A DNA stretch of 11,975 nucleotides from Phialocephala subalpina. Lineage: Eukaryota > Ascomycota > Leotiomycetes > Helotiales > Mollisiaceae. Below are positions 1-8,060 of this stretch, in pieces. Every line of letters starts with the position of its first letter. Position 1 is the first letter of the stretch. The notes under the pieces are model-generated. The model was not told the DNA's origin. It did no database searches and saw only the letters and a program-made list of their open reading frames with translations. The stretch covers positions 226,300 to 238,274 of the forward strand of contig FJOG01000029.1 of the NCBI GenBank assembly GCA_900073065.1, read 5' to 3'. The position numbers and the translations under genes were made by a program.

Positions 1-1320
1 ATTAGAATAAAAAAAGAAAAATTACAAAAATAATTTTTTGCAAATTATAAATTTAAAATAAATTAATAAATATTAAAGTTTTTAAGAATTATAAAAAATA
101 ATTCTATGAAATTATTATTCGATTATTTGATTATATATTAGAAAATAAAATACAAGGGAATTTCTAAAAGTTTTATTATAATTTAATAATTTTTAGAAAA
201 AATTAATCAATATAATAAAAACCAAAAATATAAAAAAGAAATTTATATTTAATAAAAATTAAAAAGGAATTATAAGTAATAAATCATATTATAAAAAATA
301 AAAATAAAAATGAATTAACGAATAAATTAAAAAAAGGAATTATAATATATATAAAATTATAATAAAAAGAGTATTTAAAATAAGAAAATTATTATTATAA
401 TTTAAAAAAGAAAACTTTTTTAATTATTTTTATAATTAATAAATAATATAATTTATAGTTCCTAAAATAAATTCTAATAATAATAAAAATTTATTTATTT
501 ACGTAATTATATATTAATATTACCAAAGATATTTATTATATATAATAAATCAAAATTATATAAAGTTTTTTATTTTAATATACTTGGAAATTAATTAAAT
601 TATATAAAAATTATAAATAAATTGAATTTGAAATAATATATTAAAAAATTCTTAAATATATTAAATAATTATTTAATTTAAATTTATATAATTTTAAATT
701 CAAAGAATAAAATTATAATATTTTTTCGAATAATTTATAAAATATAAATTTTCTTATAATATATAATCTTATTATTTATTATTATTTATTTCGGAGTTAA
801 ATTAATTTATATTATTAATTTCGAAGAAAAAATTTTTAATTTAAAAAAATTCTAATTAATTTTTTATATAATTCGCAAATATTAAAATTAATTTTAAGAA
901 TTTTTTTTATAATAATATTTATAATTCAAAAAAAAAAGCTTTGATTATAAAAATATTATTTAAAGAATATAAAGATATATATATAAAATTATAATAATTT
1001 TAATTTGAAATTTTAAAATTTTTGATTTTTTAATAAAATAAATTAAAAATATATAATAATATATTAATTATTATTTAATTAAATACTTTAAAAGTTTTTA
1101 ATTAATTTTATTATATTTTATATCTTATGCGAATTATAAATATATTAACTTATAAATCTTTATTTATTTATTAAACTTTTATTATTTTCTTTATATTTTA
1201 TTAATATATTTTGAACTTTATTTCAAATTATAATTACTACCAATTAGAATATTAAGCTTTTCGAATTCCAAGAAATTACATTAATAAATGACTGAGATAT
1301 TAAATTTTTAATCGAGTTAG
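1..1320. repeat. Extremely A+T-rich block, probably RIP-degraded repeat DNA
   Basis: G and C are very rare throughout, and the sequence is dominated by TA, AT, AA and TT steps. No open reading frame of useful length and no recognisable protein similarity survives on either strand. Composition changes within a few tens of bases around 1320-1340. In ascomycetes such blocks usually derive from transposons mutated C-to-T by RIP, and the LINE fragment directly at its right edge fits this. The parent element cannot be identified. A short similar stretch (a run of A followed by GGAATTATAA) occurs near 264 and 335, but it could be chance in such biased sequence. Confidence 0.75.
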
Positions 1321-1348
1321 ACGAATGTGCTATTGGTAGGAATATGCT

Positions 1349-1650
1349 TTGACACGGGATTTCGGTTACGGAGTCCTAGCCCATGGAGTTCCGGTCAATA
1401 GGATCAACGTCAATAACCAAGCGCAGATCATAGAACAGATCAAGATGGAAAACAACTGCATCACCAAAGGCATGGAAATAAAGTTCATCGGATGCCCCCC
1501 CCCCCCCAAAACCATTCAAAACAAGAAAGCTTCCTCCCGTATTGTCAAATTTACTAAACCCGAACACCCGAACACCCGAACATGGCAATTAATGAAGGTC
1601 TCATCATCGAGGCGGCGATGCAACAGTGCGAATGCTATGATCGGGGCTGC
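1349..1650 (+). mobile_element. Relic of a Tad-like LINE ORF1 (gag-like protein) fragment
   Basis: Translation from about 1352 gives RDFGYGVLAHGVPVNRI and then IIEQIKMENN...GMEIKFIG. This resembles the conserved region ahead of the CCHC zinc knuckles in ORF1 of fungal Tad-clade LINEs (pattern HGVP...EENxxxxPGLEIxxIxW). After the tandem repeat at 1559-1582 the similarity continues in another frame as MAINEGLIIEAAMQQCECYDRGC, which in such proteins (..I.EGLII......CERYD..C) leads into the zinc knuckle. The similarity then stops near 1650 and the knuckles are absent. No ATG precedes it in frame, and a stop lies at 1337. It is a short internal piece without reverse transcriptase, so it cannot move by itself. 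Family assignment rests on remembered motif patterns and is fairly, not fully, secure. Confidence 0.6.
1559..1582. repeat. Three perfect tandem copies of the 8-mer CCCGAACA
   Basis: CCCGAACA is repeated three times without change. The array sits inside the LINE relic at the point where its reading frame switches. Because the unit is 8 nt, gain of one copy shifts the frame, and counting one copy fewer joins the two LINE-like segments. Slippage expansion is therefore the likely cause of this frameshift. A run of 13 C at 1495-1507 in the same relic is a second slippage-prone tract. Confidence 0.85.
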
Positions 1651-1789
1651 TTCCTCTTCTCTCATCTGGGATCAACGTAGAATCGAACTCAAAAGATTGC
1701 ATCTTTACTGAGTATATTAACTATTGTTCAATTTGCACCTCTCTCCGAATATCATCCTAAATCTACTATACCTCTCTCTAAACATCACC

Positions 1790-3393
1790 TTAAACATGCT
1801 CCACAGACTCAATTGTCGTCGAGTTATCCTTTTCCAAGCGCTCTTTAACGCGGTGCTCCAGGTCGTGGATCGCAAAATCTACGCTATCCATCATGGGCAC
1901 AAACCAAGATAAGCCACTAAATAGAACATTCATCTCTTCCAAAGGACGTTTGGCGGCCTCAAGCATGAAGACCCAGAAAAATATAATGTTTGTAAAATTA
2001 CAAATAATAAAGACTATAAAGTAACGCCAGCCAACGTCGTGGATAGCTGGGCTCGTGATTTGCCCAATTATTATATTAAAAGCGAAGAATGCTATTACAC
2101 TAATTAATACTCTTTTCGATCGAGTGCTAAGATCGAAGATCTCCGCCGGAATAATTTAAGACAAAAAACCGCACGTGAATAAGAATGATATCTGATAAAG
2201 CCAATTGATCACAATGAAAGCCCAGCCAAGGGAGTACCGGGCCGAAGGCGAGGCAGTCGGGAAGCTGGCTATCGCTGCGATAACAATAATAAAATAGAGA
2301 CAATTAATAAGCTTGCCGATAATTAGAGGCTAACGGCGACTTAGCCGATCGATAAATAGAATAGTGCAAAGTTACACTAAAATAAATAGGACGTTACTAA
2401 TGCCTTAGTATTTGAGAGCGTTTGTAGTGCCAATATTAATAGTCTTATAAATGAAAGGGGAAAAGTACTATATGGCGGAGACACTTGTCATTTGCACTAA
2501 GGCTTAAAGAGCAGTTGTGAGAAGGAGACGACGAAAGCTCGACTTTGTCGTAAACAGTTCCATGTAGCTTTTTGCTGCCTATTCGCGCTCAAGGGTAATC
2601 GTGGCTTGGATCTGATCAAACTTTGCTTGAACCCATGGATAGTTCTCATTGTTATTCGCATGGAGCTATGCAAGGGCCTTAAGGCCCTTTTCTGCCTGAT
2701 CATTATTGATCAGCCATCTTAGAGACTCCGGGAAAAGGAGTTGTCTGTATTAATGAGGTGGTTAGTTCTATAGGCAACCCAAGCTAGATGCAGTTAGAGA
2801 AGAACATCTTATGCCTTAGACTTGTATTTACTTGCAACGGCAGCGCCAATGCCCAGCATAAATTGTTGCAGGCCTGTGATACGCCCACGAATGGTAGGGT
2901 GTGCAATTTCCGCTTGGTACAACGGAATAATCATGACCAGAAATCCGACTCCGAAACCAGCGGTGGCCCGTCCGAAGTACAAGAAGCCGAGATTTTGAGC
3001 ACTAGTCTGCAAAGCACCCCCGAGACAGAAAATAATTGCACCGATCATGATAGTGAGGCGTCGACCAAGCTAGTCGCATGTTAGACCAGCAAGGGCAGCA
3101 CCAAAAAAGGCACCGCCTGTGAAGACAGAAACGACAGCTCCACTAGTGCAGTGTTAGAGATTACGGCTGCGATCTTTGCGATCTCATTGACTTACGTTTC
3201 ATCCGGGCTTGGGTTATTCAACGTAGTATTGAATGAGACTGAAACAACGACTCCCCCAATGACACCGGGGTCATATCTGCGAAAACGTTAGTTATTAAAC
3301 GTCATAGTCTCCATTTAACTATGCGAACCCGAAGAGAAAAGATCCAGGCGAGGCGAATATACCAACGAAGAACTTTTTAGCGCATTAGCATAT
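1790..3393 (-). pseudogene. Inactivated MFS sugar transporter, RIP-like decay
   Basis: Reading the minus strand gives an almost complete major-facilitator sugar transporter (PF00083 type), a 12-helix plasma-membrane importer. In order: FVGIFASPGSFLFGF near 3370-3325, YDPGVIGG after 3277, GRATAGFGVGFLVMIIPLYQ and AEIAHPTIRGRI (2880-2975), an ESxRWL loop near 2720, AEIFDLSTRSKR near 2130, KRPLEEMN near 1935, and a normal TAA at 1790-1792. Introns are still visible at 2784-2831 and 3143-3195, each with GT...AG ends and a CTAAC branch site, and probably at 3277-3322 (acceptor and CTAAC kept, donor apparently changed to AT). It is dead: premature stops lie at 2156, 2330, 2372, 2405, 2468, 2504, 2579, 2666, 3070 and 3385. 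The expected start at 3391-3393 reads ATA. About 20 codons before the ESxRWL loop are missing. Substrate cannot be told. Confidence 0.88.
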
Positions 3394-3510
3394 GTCAAGT
3401 ATAACTATATAAGTACACGGTTTAGAGTCCCATTCTGGCGGTCTCTCTGAGAAATTCTTCGATGTGTTTGTCCAACGGTGCGCTGGAGTTTTGCAACGAA
3501 GGGTGAATAT

Positions 3511-3530
3511 GTTGAAATGTGTTGAAATGT
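3511..3530. repeat. Perfect 10-bp tandem duplication (GTTGAAATGT x2)
   Basis: The ten bases GTTGAAATGT occur twice in direct succession, about 120 bp upstream of the former transporter start. This is a simple local duplication with no evident role. Confidence 0.8.
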
Positions 3531-3785
3531 ATCTTAAGGATCAGAAAGACACTGCTCTATAGATAGTGCAGCATTTTATATACTCGGTTCCGTCAAGCCA
3601 TGAATCACGTGGACCAAGCTGGAGTTGGTGGCTACAATAATCTGGAGGCGGGGAATTTGGGGGAAATGACTTGATTGTGTGGAGTCAAGCCATACTGTAC
3701 ATGCGGTCTAATCACAATGGCTCACGGCGGGAAGAGTGGATTATTTGTTACTGGAGCACTTGTCAGTTGTAGCTCAAAAGCACAC

Positions 3786-3814
3786 ACTCCGCGGCCGACG
3801 GAGTATAGACCAAT
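3786..3814. promoter_or_regulatory. Everted CCG-N7-CGG repeat plus adjacent CCAAT box
   Basis: ACTCCG (3786-3791) and CGGAGT (3799-3804) form a perfect 6-bp inverted repeat with a 7-bp spacer. They contain CCG and CGG triplets in everted order, the kind of target bound by dimeric Zn2Cys6 factors. A CCAAT motif (3810-3814), the core of the HAP/CBC complex site, follows six bases later. A second CCAAT lies at 3954-3958. They are roughly 450-630 bp upstream of the GH35 ATG. Binding is inferred only from motif form. Confidence 0.35.
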
Positions 3815-4412
3815 CACCGTATGCCTTGGCCGGCTCAACTCTCGCGTTGCGCCGGATAAGCTAGTCCGTTTATCGAATGTCGGCAAATATCAAACCTGGA
3901 ACCCAGAAACGCCAGGGAGACTATTTAATATACCTAGCGCGCCGGAGGATAGGCCAATCAGTTTCTTCTTTGTCCGACTCTAGTGATATCTTGAGCTCAC
4001 GCTTTTAATTTGCTTGCTCATGCCCTGCCAGAGGTTACCGACAATCTTTCCAGGAACATCCTACATCACGTTAACTACATGTTTAGTTCTCCATATTCTG
4101 GGCGACGGGGTCAATGCCACCCCGCTTTGATGTTTCTCAAGGGCCTGCCGCAGTGCCTGGTGGTGCCGGGATGCGAAAGCAAAGCTAGGAAGCGGGAACC
4201 AGAAATCCAAAGTCCCCCATTCAGATCTAGTCCAGATACGATGAGATATCACCAGCGTTCCATGACAGCCTAGGCCCTATTCTACCATCGACATCCTTTT
4301 GGTTGCTCTCAGAGATCCCAAAGACCCGTCTCTCAGCTCATTGAACCAGCATCCATTCTACTGCCAGCCGAACGCTCTTGTGGACAGCTTGGGCGTCACT
4401 CAGTGTCAAATA

Positions 4413-6146
4413 ATGTCGTCCGAGATCCCACATTTGCCGAAGACTGAAACCAGTCAACAGCTGATTGTTGACGGCAAGCCATTTCTCATGCTTGGTGGCG
4501 AGTTGCAGAACTCTTCCATGACTTCTGCAGCATTCATGGAGACCGTGTGGGCTTGGTTGGTAGATACAAACGTCAATACCGTCCTTGGCTGTGTCACGTG
4601 GGAACAGATAGAAGCAGTCGAAGGAACATTTTGCTTTGATGAACTTGATAAAGTTATTCAAGGCGCACGACGACATGGACTGCGTCTTGTGCTCTTGTGG
4701 TTTGGATCCTTTAAAAACGGTATGCACTGCACCAAGGTTTGAGCTTTATCAGTTTGCTAACATTCAGGCCTATCCTCCTACGCACCCACATGGGTCAAAA
4801 CGAATAACAAGCGCTTCCCTCGAGCCAAATTGTGCAATGCCGGTGGAAAATTAGAAATGGCAGATGTCCTTTCTATTTTTGATTCCGAAGCACCAATGGC
4901 TGATTCGAAGGCCTTCGCTGCCTTAATGCAACATGTTAAAGAGGTGGATGAACACCACTCAACGGTGATAATGGTTCAAGTTGAGAATGAGGTGGGTCTA
5001 CTCGGAGATTCAAGGGATAGGAACCAGTCTGCAAATGACCACTTCACCTCAGCAGTTCCTGAATCACTACTGAAGTTCCTCAACGAGAATTGGGACATTC
5101 TTCATCCGAAACTCCGAAGCCATCTCCATCAATTCAAAGCGAAAATATATAGCGTCAGCGGTTCATGGGTGGAAGTATTTGGAGACAACGACTTCACAGA
5201 TGAGCTCTTCATGGCATACCACTATGCGCTCTATGTCGACTCTATAGCATCAGTTGGAAAATCGATCTTCCCTGTACCGATGTTTATAAACGTGTGGCAG
5301 AACTATTCTGACGAGGACAGCGAAAACCCATTTCCCGCAATCGTTGGTGGAGGGGGAAAACCTGGAGATTACCCTTCTGGAGGTGGGGTAATTGGCGTAC
5401 TCGATATCTGGCAAGAATTCGCAAAATCGTTAGACTTCGTCGCGCCAGATGTGTATCTGAACGAGTATTCCAGCTCATGTGCAAATTATCGTCATCGAAA
5501 CCAACCGTTGTTCATTCCTGAACAGAGACGAGATGACTTTGGAGCTCGTCGAATATGGAACGCCTTTGGTACCCACCAAGCTCTTGGAACTGCGCCCTTT
5601 GGTATCGATACAATCGACGTTACCTCAAACCCGTTCAAAAAGCATTACCGCCTGCTAGCGCAAACAACTCATCACATTCTCGCTGCTCAGCGTCGTCTAG
5701 GGAGTATGTGTGGATTCTTTTTTGACGAACTGCTGGAAAGAGGGAAAGATCCTACTCCCTTATTTAGCGCTGCCTTTGGGGATTGGAAGCTTTTCATCGG
5801 ACGCTCATTTGTGTTTGGCAAACCATCTCCCGGATTCGGCATCGTAATCCACCTCGACGGGGCAAAGTTTCTGCTCATAGGCGAGGGATTCCAAGTCAAA
5901 TTTCAGTCCTTGAAGGAGACTTCGGCTTTCACCGGAATTCTCAGCTTTGTGGAGAAAGAGGTCGTGGATATTGATACAGGAGAATTGAGGACATTACGGA
6001 TGCTGAACGGTGATGAGACACGAAGTGGCTCAGCTGCTGTGATGCCAAGTGAGAATCCAGATTATGGGGATTTCCCTATCTCTATTACTATACCAGCGGG
6101 GACTGGCATTGCAGAGTGCGAAGTTTATGCTTTAGAGGAAGCATAG
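4413..6146 (+). CDS. GH35 beta-galactosidase-like protein with DUF5597 C-terminal domain
   Basis: Two exons, 4413-4719 and 4768-6146, give a 561-residue protein. Splicing joins FGSFKNG to LSSYAPTWVKT in frame. The N-terminal TIM barrel starts with LIVDGKPFLMLGGELQNSS (about residues 17-35). VQVENEVG carries the Asn176-Glu177 pair expected for the acid/base, and PLFIPEQRRD carries Glu354, the probable nucleophile (IPE motif). SPFGID-like APFGID follows. The last 160 or so residues fit the DUF5597 beta domain. The length matches bacterial and fungal members of this GH35 branch, which hydrolyse terminal beta-galactosides, including galactose on oligosaccharides. The ATG at 4413 has A at -3 and is the only upstream in-frame ATG. 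No signal peptide or membrane segment is visible, so an intracellular enzyme acting on imported oligosaccharides is likely. All expected residues are present and no stop interrupts it. The exact substrate is not known. Confidence 0.88.
4720..4767 (+). other. Spliceosomal intron in the GH35 gene, 48 nt
   Basis: The donor is GTATGC and the acceptor TTCAG, with a GCTAAC branch site ten bases before the 3' end. Removal joins a phase-1 codon (G + GC) and restores continuous GH35 similarity. Reading through would hit a TGA at 4740-4742. Confidence 0.92.
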
Positions 6147-6254
6147 CATTAGGTTTTCGACCTGGGCGCCTATTAAGTCAATGAACGTAAGAGTTGGGGC
6201 CACAGCTCATGGAACCCCCTAAGCGAAATACACCAAAAATGCCCATTTTGACCC

Positions 6255-6860
6255 CTTTTTTAAAAATTTATACTTTTACTTTAAATTAAAAATTATAATA
6301 AAACTTTATATATTATTTATTATAGATTTTGGAAGTTTAATATTATTAGTAAATTATTAAAATAAATACTTTTAAAGTAAATACAAATTAAAAATTTTGG
6401 TATTTTTATATAAAATTAAACGAATTTATATAGAAATACTAAAATTTTCAATTTATATTTACTTAAAAACCATTTATTTTAATGATTATTAATAATACTT
6501 TAAAAATATAAATATATATAAAATTATAAATAATATTCTAATATAATTTTTAATTTGAAAGAAAAATATTTATAAATTAAATTTTTATTAATATTTAAAA
6601 AAAATATAAAAATAATTATTTTTATTATATTTTATTTAAAAAGCTTATAAATTATAATCGTAATTCTTATAATAATTGAAATATTATACTCGAATTTCTA
6701 TTATATTCCAAGGGCTAAATAGTTTATTCGCTCGTTTAAATTTGAAATTTAGCCTTAAAATAATTAATAATATTTAAATTATATATAATTTGTTTCCTTT
6801 TTATTCATTTAAGACTTAATAAGAATAATTCAATTTAAGCTCTCAATTCAACATTCAAGC
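6255..6860. repeat. Second A+T-rich block, probably RIP-degraded
   Basis: About 110 bp after the GH35 stop, composition drops abruptly to nearly pure A+T and rises again near 6860. There is no coding potential. Most of its left half is a long imperfect palindrome (separate entry). Near its right end AAGGGCTAAAT (6710-6720) and ATTTAGCCTT (6748-6757) form a small inverted repeat, and GCTCT/AGAGC at 6859-6874 form another. This is likely the eroded remains of one or more repeats between the two glycosidase genes. Confidence 0.7.
6271..6569. repeat. Imperfect palindrome with ~147-bp arms
   Basis: The left arm (about 6271-6417) and right arm (about 6423-6569) are inverted copies around a 5-base centre (6418-6422). 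Comparing about 66 bases nearest the centre by eye gives roughly 57 matches. Six of the mismatches are transitions, two transversions and one a single-base gap. Similarity continues outward to matching CTTT(C)AAATTAAAAATTATA ends, with more gaps midway. It carries no ORF. It could be a foldback/MITE-type element or two opposed repeat copies, later mutated C-to-T. The alignment was done by eye. Confidence 0.65.
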
Positions 6861-6960
6861 TCTCTTTTTAGAGCAATATAAAAAGTCTAGCTGCCACAAG
6901 CAATAAAAAAGACCTAAGGGCTCTAAGCTAGACGGGGTCTTACCAAGTTCTAGGGCGCAC

Positions 6961-7025
6961 ATCGCTAGTTTACACCGTATAATCGCTAACCTCCAGGCCC
7001 CACATCACTAACTTCCAGCGACCGC
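6961..7025. repeat. Three degenerate 21-22 bp tandem units
   Basis: Units begin at 6961, 6982 and 7004 with ATCGCTAGTTTACAC, ATCGCTAACCTCCAG and ATCACTAACTTCCAG. Units two and three differ at two of these 15 positions, while unit one is more diverged. The regular 21-22 bp spacing supports an old tandem duplication. No function is evident. Confidence 0.5.
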
Positions 7026-7192
7026 CCCGGAGATCCCCCTCCCCCCAAAAAGGTGCTTGCTACCAAATTACGATGCAGTTCATGCGACGACTTAAGAAAT
7101 GTCGAGGTTTTTTCCCTAGCGTCATTAAATTGCACGGTAATTGTTGAAAGTCTTTGAAGTATTTGGAGTGCAATTGAGAAATAAGCGAAAAA

Positions 7193-7208
7193 CCCGTCTG
7201 GCGACGGG
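7193..7208. other. Perfect 6-bp hairpin CCCGTC-TGGC-GACGGG
   Basis: The six-base stem is fully paired around a four-base loop. It is isolated, about 850 bp upstream of the GH93 gene, and has no U-run to suggest an RNA terminator. It is recorded as structure only. Confidence 0.4.
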
Positions 7209-7534
7209 ATATGCACTGGGCAAATCAATATCGTATGAAATTTTCTAGCTAAATTGGGAATTGAGTTCCCAGCCGTTCGAAATGAAATTCAAGAGTGCAA
7301 CTTCTATTGTATGCGCCCCAATCACGAGTCGTTAGTGCTGTAAAACCTCTTGCTGCGCTAAGTCCAATCGTCGTGCCTCGGATGCTATCCCAACCGCCGA
7401 GAGACTGTCAGTCGCGGTTCCCTGCAATGCTGGCTCCGCAACTCCGCACAAAGGTTACTCCTTGTCACTCCTTGGCAACAACATCTGCAGCCCCAAAAAC
7501 TGGCGTTGGCTCCAAGTCTCCAAAACTTGCGTTG

Positions 7535-7808
7535 GCTGAGACCGACCGGCGCAGCGATTGCACGACTGGCTGTTACTGCGGTTGCGGGACTGAAAAAGGG
7601 GGTGGTTCGGTCACGCTTGATACCCCCCGCACGACTCCCCATTCCTTGCAGGACAACTTCGGGCCAACCGAGAAGAACGATCCCAGGCAACCTGATCGTC
7701 TCGGGGCATTGCGAACCCCCGCAGTATAAGGGCCGTTCTCCACCTCGAAAATGTGCATTTGCTAAGACTGAACCGGCGTACCGATTCTGCGATTGGCTGT
7801 TACTGTGG
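7535..7808. repeat. Pair of diverged ~48-bp direct repeats (7535-7581, 7761-7808)
   Basis: The two copies share about 38 of 48 positions, ending in the common GGCTGTTACTG(C/T)GG. Most differences are transitions. They lie about 480 and 250 bp upstream of the GH93 ATG. Duplication of a regulatory segment or an old element footprint are both possible. Confidence 0.5.
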
Positions 7809-7965
7809 CCCCTGACCACGGATCTGACCCCAGAATTCACGCCACTAGCTTCTTGCGATTCTGATCGCTCCGTTAGCTTCGGTATGTGTTCGTTGGACCT
7901 TCGTCCTGACGTTGTTCCTATGAGGCTTTCCTTCACTTGAGGTTGATTGAATCATTGAATCGGTG

Positions 7966-7973
7966 TATAAATA
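7966..7973 (+). promoter_or_regulatory. TATA box of the GH93 gene
   Basis: TATAAATA matches the eukaryotic TATA consensus and lies 87 bp before the ATG at 8061. That spacing allows a start site some 30 bp downstream and a short 5' leader that is pyrimidine-rich (CTCTACCTCTTCTTCTCTT), as in many well-expressed fungal genes. Confidence 0.65.
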
Positions 7974-8060
7974 CTGCCTGATCTCTACCTCTTCTTCTCT
8001 TATGTCTAGCGACCAGTTGCAAACTCAAACACTTAAATATCATCAAGTCGCATTTGGAAA

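Larger units (their letters stand above)
3394..4412. other. Non-coding region between transporter relic and GH35 gene
   Basis: This kilobase has ordinary base composition. The open frames in it (for example 3675-3983) show no recognisable family and look accidental. It should hold the old promoter of the transporter on the left and the promoter of the GH35 gene on the right. No convincing TATA box was seen near 4413. The sites that could be picked out (CCAAT boxes and an everted CCG/CGG repeat) are listed separately. Confidence 0.6.
6861..7294. other. Non-coding stretch right of the A+T block
   Basis: Composition returns to normal, and no gene could be supported. GTCTAGCT (6885-6892) and AGCTAGAC (6926-6933) form a perfect 8-bp inverted repeat, with AGACC/GGTCT (6910-6914, 6936-6940) interleaved. 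A pyrimidine-rich run of C lies at 7034-7046. These small structures could be the worn end of an element, but nothing identifies one. Confidence 0.45.
7295..8060 (+). promoter_or_regulatory. Upstream region of the GH93 gene
   Basis: This is a G+C-richer stretch of about 770 bp ahead of GH93. Overlapping open frames on both strands (7295-7940) have no recognisable protein and look like by-products of composition. CCAAT motifs lie at 7318-7322 and 7364-7368, and in reverse (ATTGG) at 7792-7796. Several CYCCRS motifs, the complement of the CreA carbon-repressor consensus SYGGRG, occur (CTCCGC twice near 7434-7446, CCCCGC near 7626 and 7716, CTCCAC near 7738). These would fit carbon-catabolite control of a cell-wall enzyme, but such short motifs are common by chance. 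Confidence 0.4.

Noticed and set aside
1..1320. Mitochondrial DNA or a CRISPR-like/low-complexity array as the source of the A+T sequence
   Set aside because: No mitochondrial gene, tRNA or regular repeat-spacer pattern is visible, and the nuclear spliceosomal genes nearby fit RIP-mutated repeats better.
1650..1711. tRNA-like appearance of GGGATCAACGTAGAATCGAACTC
   Set aside because: Resembles a reversed T-arm in part, but no acceptor, D or anticodon stems could be paired around it.
1738..1804. Two similar ACCTCTCTC-starting segments near the end of the transporter relic
   Set aside because: Only about 20 of 26 positions agree in pyrimidine-rich sequence, so chance is likely.
3675..3983. 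102-codon open frame upstream of GH35
   Set aside because: No family resemblance, no intron or promoter signs, and it overlaps the likely GH35 promoter; probably chance.
4299..4412. Longer GH35 N terminus from an in-frame TTG at 4299
   Set aside because: TTG is not a normal fungal start, the extra residues match nothing, and ATG 4413 has a good context directly before the conserved region.
6986..7228. Minus-strand frame with a helical-looking segment (SPDGFFAYFSIALQILQRL), faintly like the N-terminal domain of fungal NLR-type proteins
   Set aside because: Similarity is too vague and short, and the frame has no continuation; not annotated.
7295..7940. Overlapping open frames on both strands, up to 183 codons
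   Set aside because: Low-complexity Ser/Pro/Arg-rich translations without recognisable domains, as expected from G+C-richer non-coding sequence; the direct repeats there also argue against coding.
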